Source: a virus. Taken from it: a stretch of DNA of 64,000 nucleotides. The stretch covers positions 124,001 through 188,000 of the IMG/VR virus record IMGVR_UViG_3300017917_002466; one strand, written 5' to 3'. Shown piece after piece: positions 58,848 through 64,000 of this stretch. Made by a program: the position numbers and the translations under genes. Positions within the stretch are counted from its first letter, which is position 1. Every line of letters begins with the position of its first letter. Under the pieces are notes generated by a model. The model ran no database searches, had not been told where the DNA came from, and worked only from the letters and a program-made list of their open reading frames with translations.

Positions 58848-59038
58848 TGGTTATTTGAAATATTCATAACCATTTGTGCCAAAGCTCCAATATCATCTGA
58901 AATAAAATCAAGGGCTTTAGAAAGTTCTCTTCTTGTTACCATTTTATCTGGACTTCTTTTCATCTTTTCTACAAAGCTATCCCAATCTTTTTGTCTAAGT
59001 TCAGAATCTTTATTTTCCGTTTTCATAGTAAACTTCAT
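58844..59038 (-). CDS. Hypothetical protein, paralogue of 61013-61321
   Basis: 64 residues: KDWDSFVEKMKRSPDKMVTR, then ELSKALDFISDDIGALAQMV, matching KAKWDAFVQDLKDNPDATVT and ELLEVVEFVSGNIEGLAQMS of 61013-61321. Helical. Confidence 0.7.
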   Translation of the reverse strand: MKFTMKTENKDSELRQKDWDSFVEKMKRSPDKMVTRRELSKALDFISDDIGALAQMVMNISNNH

Positions 59039-59193
59039 TCCACTTCTGATTCTTCTTTCTTGATATTGAACTTTTTGCCTTTCACGCTATTGCCGTGAAC
59101 GCATTCGTGTTCAATGTTGTTGGGCTTTGAACCTTGACACCAACGATAGTTCTTAGTGTAGGGAGCATAAACTGGACATTCACAACACTTCAT
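59035..59193 (-). CDS. Cys-rich microprotein
   Basis: 52 residues: MKCCECPVYAPYTKNYRWCQ...ECVHG, a zinc-type cluster, basic tail. The stop overlaps the next start. GGAGG before the ATG. Confidence 0.65.
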   Translation of the reverse strand: MKCCECPVYAPYTKNYRWCQGSKPNNIEHECVHGNSVKGKKFNIKKEESEVE

Positions 59194-59202
59194 AGAAACC
59201 TC

Positions 59203-59418
59203 CTATTCTGAAATTATATCAAACTGGTCACCGATTTTATTCAAAGTATTGGCAAGTTGTTTGGCCAAAGACTTTAGCCATTCCTCAGACCTACCATTCA
59301 TTACCCTGTCTTGTTCTTCTTCTGATAAGTCTTCAAAGACAACATTAGCATACTTCTTGGTATCTTCGTTCAAAGTCCTGAAATAAATGCCCGAAAGTTT
59401 TCTACGTTCTTTAGCCAT
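59203..59418 (-). CDS. Hypothetical phage protein
   Basis: 71 residues: RRKLSGIYFRTLNEDTKKYA, then VVFEDLSEEEQDRVM. Looks like a small phage protein of unknown role. Confidence 0.7.
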   Translation of the reverse strand: MAKERRKLSGIYFRTLNEDTKKYANVVFEDLSEEEQDRVMNGRSEEWLKSLAKQLANTLNKIGDQFDIISE

Positions 59419-59421
59419 TTT

Positions 59422-59826
59422 CTAATCTCCTTTATCTGTTTCATTAAGGATTCTATTAGCCCTACGTTTAACATTACCCGGCTTCTTATACATCATTTTC
59501 AAATAATCTTCAGCAGAAATTGAAGCACTCGAGACAGTAGGACGATAAGTACCAGAAACTGTTCTACCATCCATCGTAGTTGCTGTCAAAGGATTAAAGC
59601 CATTGTCATACATTCTATTATAATGATCTACTTCTTTCCTTATATCTTCAATGTAGTCTGTATTCTTCTTAGCCTTCTCAATCACTACTTTCATTGTAGG
59701 AGTTACTGTTTTCGGTGGCCTTGGCTTAGGCTTCGGAAGCATTGCCTTGATTGTTTTCAATTCTTCAAGAAGATTCTTGAAAGTTGAATCAAGGAAATCA
59801 ACATACTTCAAGTAAAGCTTAATCAT
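59422..59826 (-). CDS. Hypothetical helical protein
   Basis: 134 residues from the ATG at 59826, overlapping the stop of the Nudix gene. Pro-rich linker (PKPKPRPPKTVTPT) between two helical parts. Unknown function. Confidence 0.65.
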   Translation of the reverse strand: MIKLYLKYVDFLDSTFKNLLEELKTIKAMLPKPKPRPPKTVTPTMKVVIEKAKKNTDYIEDIRKEVDHYNRMYDNGFNPLTATTMDGRTVSGTYRPTVSSASISAEDYLKMMYKKPGNVKRRANRILNETDKGD

Positions 59827-60427
59827 ATAATTCACCTTCAATTTTAAAAAAATTTCTACCAATAAAAGAATTAAAAATTAACCAAGCTTTTGCACTTATT
59901 TTATTATTTGGATTTTCTAAAATTTCTTGAACTTTATTTTTGTCGGCTATAATAATTTCTATTTCTTCACTTGATTCATTATTTTTATTTGAGATTTCTC
60001 CTTCAGCTTCACAAAAAACAATTGAAATTGATTCATCTGAAAGACCCGCGCTGTTTATAATAAATGGACTTATATGTTTTATTTTTGTCACATTTAGTCC
60101 AACTTCTTCAAAAAATTCCCTACGAGCAGCTTCTTCAATACTTTCATTTTTGTCAATTAATCCTGCTGGCAGAGAAAATTCATAATCCTGAAGTGGAACT
60201 CGGAACTCTTTGATAACTACAAGCCTCAAATCTCTTTGATATCCTGCACCAACTGGCATTGTAATCCATCCCTTATCAACAACAGCCGCAATATAAACTG
60301 CCTTCATTCCGTTTGGTCTAGAACACCAAGTCCAATAATTTGTTTGATTTTTTTTATTAAGATATTCAGTTGCAAGTAAATCAAGAAATTGTGTTTTAAT
60401 TAGTGGTTTAGTTCTCAATATTTTCAT
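59819..60427 (-). CDS. Nudix hydrolase, ADP-ribose pyrophosphatase type
   Basis: 202 residues from the ATG at 60427. The Nudix box reads GLIDKNESIEEAARREFFEE, then VGL, complete (G-x5-E-x7-REUxEExGU). An upstream strand (LPAG) and a downstream acidic stretch fit ADP-ribose hydrolases. Expected to split ADP-ribose to AMP and ribose phosphate. Overlaps nadD, so both are made together; ADP-ribose is the other product when NAD is destroyed. Confidence 0.85.
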   Translation of the reverse strand: MKILRTKPLIKTQFLDLLATEYLNKKNQTNYWTWCSRPNGMKAVYIAAVVDKGWITMPVGAGYQRDLRLVVIKEFRVPLQDYEFSLPAGLIDKNESIEEAARREFFEEVGLNVTKIKHISPFIINSAGLSDESISIVFCEAEGEISNKNNESSEEIEIIIADKNKVQEILENPNNKISAKAWLIFNSFIGRNFFKIEGELYD

Positions 60428-61004
60428 AAAGCTTTTCCTTTTTAATAAAACGTACAATTTTTTTATTTGTCAATGCAGTAGCACAATTAAAATTACCCCG
60501 ACTCAAAAGCTTTCTTATATAAGTAGAACTACATTCACAATTTTTTATAAGCAACATTTGATGTGGCTTAATTAAATACCAAGTTTCAAGATGTTGTTCG
60601 ATATAATCGCCTCTTTCAAAAATAATAAATGGAACTGATTGTATTAATGATTCATAATTAGCCCAAGTATTAATATGGTCTGCACAGTCCCTTCCTATAA
60701 TAACACTAAAATTATATTTTTCAAACATAAAACGAAGAATAGCTATCATATCATACATACGACCACTTATATTCATTTCTTCATATCGCTTAACCTTAAT
60801 ACGACCAAATAAACTAGGAAATATTAATTTACACATTTTAATTCTATGTTCAAAAGATACTTGATTATTTTTATGTGGATGGTTATAAGTAGGAAGTACC
60901 CAAACTTCATTAACAAGATTCTTTTCCAAACAAGCTTTTACAATTGCTAGATGTGAAATGTGGGGTGGATTAAAAGAACCCCCTAGTATTCCGATCTTTT
61001 TCAT
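60408..61004 (-). CDS. nadD: Nicotinate-nucleotide adenylyltransferase
   Basis: 198 residues. GILGGSFNPPHISHLAIVKA (nucleotide-binding G-x-F-x-P-x-H-x-x-H), VLPTYNHPHK, SVIIGRDCADHINTW and the C-terminal SSTYIR are the NadD blocks. Makes nicotinate adenine dinucleotide from NaMN and ATP. Overlaps the Nudix gene by 20 bases. Confidence 0.9.
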   Translation of the reverse strand: MKKIGILGGSFNPPHISHLAIVKACLEKNLVNEVWVLPTYNHPHKNNQVSFEHRIKMCKLIFPSLFGRIKVKRYEEMNISGRMYDMIAILRFMFEKYNFSVIIGRDCADHINTWANYESLIQSVPFIIFERGDYIEQHLETWYLIKPHQMLLIKNCECSSTYIRKLLSRGNFNCATALTNKKIVRFIKKEKLYENIEN

Positions 61005-61012
61005 ATTATTCT

Positions 61013-61321
61013 TTACGGAAGAATGATACCACTCTTAGTCTTATTACCAACTGTTCCTGGTTTTCCACCCGTAATTACTGATACAATCTGCTGAAAGTTA
61101 TGGTTCAGAGCATCCATATTATGCATCATCGTTACTGACATTTGAGCCAAACCTTCAATGTTTCCAGAAACGAACTCAACAACTTCCAAGAGTTCGGACT
61201 TGGTAACAGTTGCATCAGGATTATCTTTCAAATCCTGAACAAAAGCATCCCACTTAGCTTTGCGGGCTTCGTATTCTTTCTTCATTTCCTCTTTGGTCAT
61301 TTCCTTCTGTGGCTGTTCCAT
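61013..61321 (-). CDS. Hypothetical protein, paralogue of 58844-59038
   Basis: 102 residues, helical; long charged N-terminal helix, then the shared VVEFVSGNIEGLAQMSVTMM core. Lies between nadD and nadE in the same direction. Confidence 0.7.
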   Translation of the reverse strand: MEQPQKEMTKEEMKKEYEARKAKWDAFVQDLKDNPDATVTKSELLEVVEFVSGNIEGLAQMSVTMMHNMDALNHNFQQIVSVITGGKPGTVGNKTKSGIILP

Positions 61322-61344
61322 TTTAGCTTCTTGGTATGATGATT

Positions 61345-62127
61345 TTATGTCTTATTAAGTTTACAGATTGGTGGCATATTCATTTTATGAAAACTATTAT
61401 TATGTCTCTTAACATAAATTGTTAAAATTTCTTTTTGTCTATCTGTTAATTCTATAAACATTCTTTCATAAACTTTTACTGGCAAATATGAATACTTTTC
61501 ATAATATTCCATTGCCCATTCAAGTTCAGGATAAGTTGCACCTATCTGATCTTCATCCGAACGATCATCTTCCCATAATCCGTCTGTAGGTTTTGCTTCA
61601 ACAATCTCTTTATTAATATCAAAATGTTTAGACAAATCCCATACTTCAGTCTTCAATAAATCACCAATTGGACTAATATCAACTCCACCATCTCCATACT
61701 TTGTAAAAAAACCTACACCAAAATCTTCAACTTTATTTCCAGTACCAGCTACAACATACCCATAACTATTAGCAAAGTTATACAAAGTCACCATTCTTAA
61801 ACGCGATCTGGCATTTACTAAAGCTAAATCTGAAATTGCATCAAATGGAATACTTTTTTTCCATACTTCAAAAGTTTCCGTCAAATCAACCTCAAAAGAA
61901 GTAACATTCGTAAAATTCCTTTTCAACCAATTCATATGGTTATGGGCTCTATCTAAATGAGATTTTGGTTGATGAATTGGCATTGAAACAACAATAACGG
62001 GTTTTTTAGTTTTAGCACAAAGAGTACTAACTAATGCAGAGTCAACCCCACCACTAATACCAATAACAAAACCATTGTAACTCTGTAGCCAATTAACAAT
62101 TTGTTTTTCAACTTTAATGCAGTCCAT
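61345..62127 (-). CDS. nadE: NAD synthetase, ammonia-type
   Basis: 260 residues. GISGGVDSALVSTLCA is the P-loop of ATP pyrophosphatases (S-G-G-x-D-S). NARSRLRMVTLYNFAN, VAGTGNKVEDFGVGFFTKYG and DGGVDISPIGDLLKTEVW are the NadE signatures. No glutaminase domain, so it would use ammonia. Final step to NAD. Confidence 0.93.
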   Translation of the reverse strand: MDCIKVEKQIVNWLQSYNGFVIGISGGVDSALVSTLCAKTKKPVIVVSMPIHQPKSHLDRAHNHMNWLKRNFTNVTSFEVDLTETFEVWKKSIPFDAISDLALVNARSRLRMVTLYNFANSYGYVVAGTGNKVEDFGVGFFTKYGDGGVDISPIGDLLKTEVWDLSKHFDINKEIVEAKPTDGLWEDDRSDEDQIGATYPELEWAMEYYEKYSYLPVKVYERMFIELTDRQKEILTIYVKRHNNSFHKMNMPPICKLNKT

Positions 62128-62144
62128 AACACTTTATTTTCGTA

Positions 62145-62675
62145 TTAAAGTTTTGCTACTGCAAAGTGCGCTCCAGCAGCGCGCATTTCTTTGATTGCTA
62201 CTTCGGTAGTTTCTGGAGCAACCCCAGCAATTGCATTCTCAAAGACGTAAGTCTTAATCCCAAGTTTACAAAGACCAAGAACAGCCGCCTTCACACAGTA
62301 GTCAGTGGCAACTCCAGCGATCCAAGCATCAGTAATCTTATTCTTTTTCAACCAATCTACAATCTCCTTGCTTCCAAGTTCTGGATGAAAAACATCATAA
62401 GTCTTTTTATTAAAAACCACTGCTTTATTAGCGGCACATTCTATTATACTAGCTTGTCCGCTGGTTTCTGTTATACAATGAGGTGGAAAAATCTTAAACT
62501 CTGGATCGTTGACATCGTGACAGTCCATTGTCTTGATAAGAAGAATATTGTCTTCTTTAACCATTTCTGTAATTTTGGCAAGAACTGGCCTAATTTTATC
62601 GGTATTCGGAACAGCCAGTGTTCCACCAAAAAAGAAATCATTTTGACAATCAACTAGAACAATTACCTTTTTCAT
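62145..62675 (-). CDS. pncA: Nicotinamidase
   Basis: 176 residues. LVDCQNDFFFGGTLAVP (catalytic Asp), TMDCHDVNDPEFKIFPPHC (metal site) and IAGVATDYCVKAAVLGL (nucleophile Cys after the cis-peptide V-A-T) fit PncA. Turns nicotinamide into nicotinate, so it starts the salvage of what NAD-cleaving enzymes leave behind. First gene of the block behind promoter 62705-62733. Confidence 0.92.
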   Translation of the reverse strand: MKKVIVLVDCQNDFFFGGTLAVPNTDKIRPVLAKITEMVKEDNILLIKTMDCHDVNDPEFKIFPPHCITETSGQASIIECAANKAVVFNKKTYDVFHPELGSKEIVDWLKKNKITDAWIAGVATDYCVKAAVLGLCKLGIKTYVFENAIAGVAPETTEVAIKEMRAAGAHFAVAKL

Positions 62676-62704
62676 ACTATATACTCCTTTGTTGAGTTCA
62701 CAAT

Positions 62705-62733
62705 AATATAATATCTTGTAACAAGTTTGTCAA
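62705..62733 (-). promoter_or_regulatory. Sigma70-like promoter of the NAD block
   Basis: TTGACA / 17 bp / TATATT on the minus strand, back to back with the late promoter at 62742. Confidence 0.8.
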
Positions 62734-62741
62734 GGACAATC

Positions 62742-62838
62742 TATAAATACCTTTAGAAGTTGGGAGACAAGGGCCGTACACCTTTTTCTTGCCAATCCAA
62801 GAATTACCTCAACTTCCTTACTTATACCTGATTGGAGA
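62742..62838 (+). promoter_or_regulatory. Late promoter plus pseudoknot leader, copy 6
   Basis: TATAAATA at 62742-62749. Outer stem GAAGTTGGG (62756-62764) with CTCAACTTC (62808-62816), including one G-T pair. Inner TTCTTG, loop CCAATC (62792-62797), CAAGAA (a paired change from TCTTTG/CAAAGA). Loop partner GATTGG at 62830-62835 merges with GGAGAG. Confidence 0.85.
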
Positions 62839-62843
62839 GCTAT

Positions 62844-62912
62844 TGTCATAAAGATATTCATAAAAGATTTAGTAAATTTACAACAGAAGAATACTTAATT
62901 CTGTTTATCTAG
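62844..62912 (+). pseudogene. HNH endonuclease, C-terminal scar joined to leader
   Basis: CHKDIHKRFSKFTTEEYLIL to TAG at 62910-62912, homologous to the last 22 codons of 24660-25343 (CHKEFHKRYGRLTTKEQIKD). Leader and gene end are kept; no start codon in frame. Confidence 0.8.
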
Positions 62913-63176
62913 TTTATTAGATTCGTCAAAATATTGTTTGATTATTTTCAAAACTTGAACCCAGAACACCTTTATTGAAAGTTCTTTGGATTCTCTCATA
63001 TTGTTATCCACGTATCTTATCCCTTTTTCAAAATCCAGAGTATCGTGCAAAAAACCTATAAGAATATAATCAAGTTTATTATTCATCTTATTTGGAACCA
63101 TAGACTGAAGTTCAGCTAATTCCTTTATCATCTTGATAACTAAATCTTTCTTAGTCTGATTTTTTCTTACGTTCAT
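62895..63176 (-). CDS. Hypothetical phage protein
   Basis: 93 residues, helical (LVIKMIKELAELQSMVPNKM). Its ATG overlaps the stop of the macro-domain fragment upstream. Unknown function. Confidence 0.65.
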   Translation of the reverse strand: MNVRKNQTKKDLVIKMIKELAELQSMVPNKMNNKLDYILIGFLHDTLDFEKGIRYVDNNMRESKELSIKVFWVQVLKIIKQYFDESNKLDKQN

Positions 63177-63280
63177 AGAATGTAGACCTTGACTGTTGTT
63201 TCACCAAAACATTCGTTAATCATCTTCTCAACGATTGACCACTCACCATTGGTCAACCCACAACCAATCTTTATACTTAA
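63173..63280 (-). pseudogene. Macro-domain protein, C-terminal fragment
   Basis: 35 codons without a start: IKIGCGLTNGEWSIVEKMIN, then TVKVYIL. It matches the last third of macro-domain (ADP-ribose-binding) proteins, with the I-G-C-G-L ligand loop. The N-terminal two thirds are missing. Lies just upstream of the NAD block. Confidence 0.65.
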
Positions 63281-63283
63281 TCA

Positions 63284-63520
63284 TTAAAACAACACTCCCT
63301 CGTCCATAAGACGAATCTTTTTTTCTTTTTCACATTTTTCAATACATTCATCACATAGGGCTACTTGATAGACATTTCCATCAAAAAGACTTCCGTATGG
63401 CATTTGAAGAAGAAAAGTCACCCCACCGTTTACATTGTTGAATGATTTGTTAAGGATACTCTCAAGCTTCTTTCCGCAAATCATACAGACTGGCTTCTTA
63501 AATTTCTTCTTGTTGTTCAT
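63284..63520 (-). CDS. Zinc-ribbon phage protein
   Basis: 78 residues from the ATG at 63520 (GGAGG site): CMICGKKLESILN...LCDECIEKC, two C-x2-C pairs. Unknown function. Confidence 0.7.
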   Translation of the reverse strand: MNNKKKFKKPVCMICGKKLESILNKSFNNVNGGVTFLLQMPYGSLFDGNVYQVALCDECIEKCEKEKKIRLMDEGVLF

Positions 63521-63552
63521 TTCTTCCTCCGTTAAATATTTATCATTAAAAA

Positions 63553-63650
63553 TATAAATACAAGTAGAAGTTAAAAGACAGCGTAGGCATACGTTTCTTT
63601 GCTCACTCAAAGATTATTTTAACTTCACTAACATAAACCTAGTGAGAGGT
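63553..63650 (+). promoter_or_regulatory. Late promoter plus pseudoknot leader, copy 7
   Basis: TATAAATA at 63553-63560. Outer stem GAAGTTAAAA (63567-63576) with TTTTAACTTC (63617-63626), a paired change from AAGA/TCTT. Extra hairpin CGTA-GGCA-TACG. Inner TCTTTG, loop CTCACT (63602-63607), CAAAGA. Loop partner AGTGAG at 63641-63646 merges with GAGAGG before the ATG at 63657. Confidence 0.85.
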
Positions 63651-63656
63651 ATATCT

Positions 63657-64000
63657 ATGCGTCCTAAAATTATCAAAGATGAATTTATCCAGAAAGCTAA
63701 TTTTATTCATAATAATAAATTTAATTATGATTTAGTTGTTTTTAACAACGCAAATGATAAAATAACTATCAAATGTAATGATTGTCAAAATATATTTATT
63801 CAAAGATTAAGTTCACACATAGAAAAAAATCACCCTAAAGGATGCCCAAATTGTGCAATAAAACAACAATCCAATGTTCGTTTATATAAAGCATCAAACA
63901 AATTTCATAAAACTATTCAAATTAAACAACCAGATATTGATTTTTCAAAAGATACTTATAGTGGTTGGAATAAGCCTTATAAATGTATTTGTAAAAAATG
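63657..64000 (+). CDS. DUF723-type homing endonuclease, cut by window edge
   Basis: First 114 codons, still open at the end of the window. EFIQKANFIHNNKFNYDLVV, C-x2-C (CNDCQN) and GCPNCAIKQQ form one zinc repeat like those of 12265-12957, and a second unit begins (HKTIQIKQPDIDFSKDTYSG). Preceded by leader copy 7. Confidence 0.85.
   Translation, partial: MRPKIIKDEFIQKANFIHNNKFNYDLVVFNNANDKITIKCNDCQNIFIQRLSSHIEKNHPKGCPNCAIKQQSNVRLYKASNKFHKTIQIKQPDIDFSKDTYSGWNKPYKCICKK

Overview
The window reads as accessory DNA of a large tailed bacteriophage. Small genes of 40-120 codons are packed on the minus strand, many with their own near-identical promoter (TTGACA, 17 bp, TATATT). A second promoter type, TATAAATA, matches the late-promoter core of T4-like phages. 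No virion, replication or recombinase gene is present, and the host cannot be named.

Layout. 1-4810: small minus-strand phage genes and one tRNA-like gene. 4824-7680: a cassette array resembling an integron (8 cassettes, 7 attC-like hairpins) behind a phage promoter and a 40-bp attI-like site. 7735-17865: more small promoter-led genes and a homing endonuclease. 17866-18595: a gene-free block with plus-strand promoters and palindromes. 18596-23604: plus-strand transcription, mostly a tandem array of about 17 paralogous microproteins starting M-x-[R/K]-W, ending in a metallopeptidase. 23610-25620: minus-strand genes plus an HNH endonuclease. 25633-33891: a second, larger array (26 cassettes, 25 attC-like sites) with the same 40-bp attI-like site. 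Its attI-distal cassette is a DNA methyltransferase and two of its cassettes look non-coding. 33859-64000: minus-strand phage genes, including a patatin lipase, a VWA/MoxR pair, an RNA-processing group (DEDDh exonuclease, ATP-grasp protein, truncated PTH2, cPPR receiver, Thg1, RlaP-like nucleotidyltransferase), an ArdC-like antirestriction protein, an SPFH protein and a NAD block.

The NAD block (56323-62675) holds all four enzymes that turn nicotinamide into NAD (PncA, PncB, NadD, NadE) and a Nudix protein of ADP-ribose-hydrolase type. It would let the phage rebuild NAD from the products of NAD-destroying host defences. A macro-domain fragment lies just beyond it.

Scattered through the minus-strand genes are plus-strand homing-endonuclease genes and scars: three open copies and eight fragments. 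Seven are preceded by the same roughly 100-nt leader: a late promoter, an outer stem, an inner hairpin with a 6-nt loop, and a downstream 6-nt complement of that loop which runs into the Shine-Dalgarno sequence. The loop differs between copies and its partner changes with it in six of seven, so this is a covariation-supported pseudoknot. The arrays, this leader and the microprotein array are the most unusual parts of the window.
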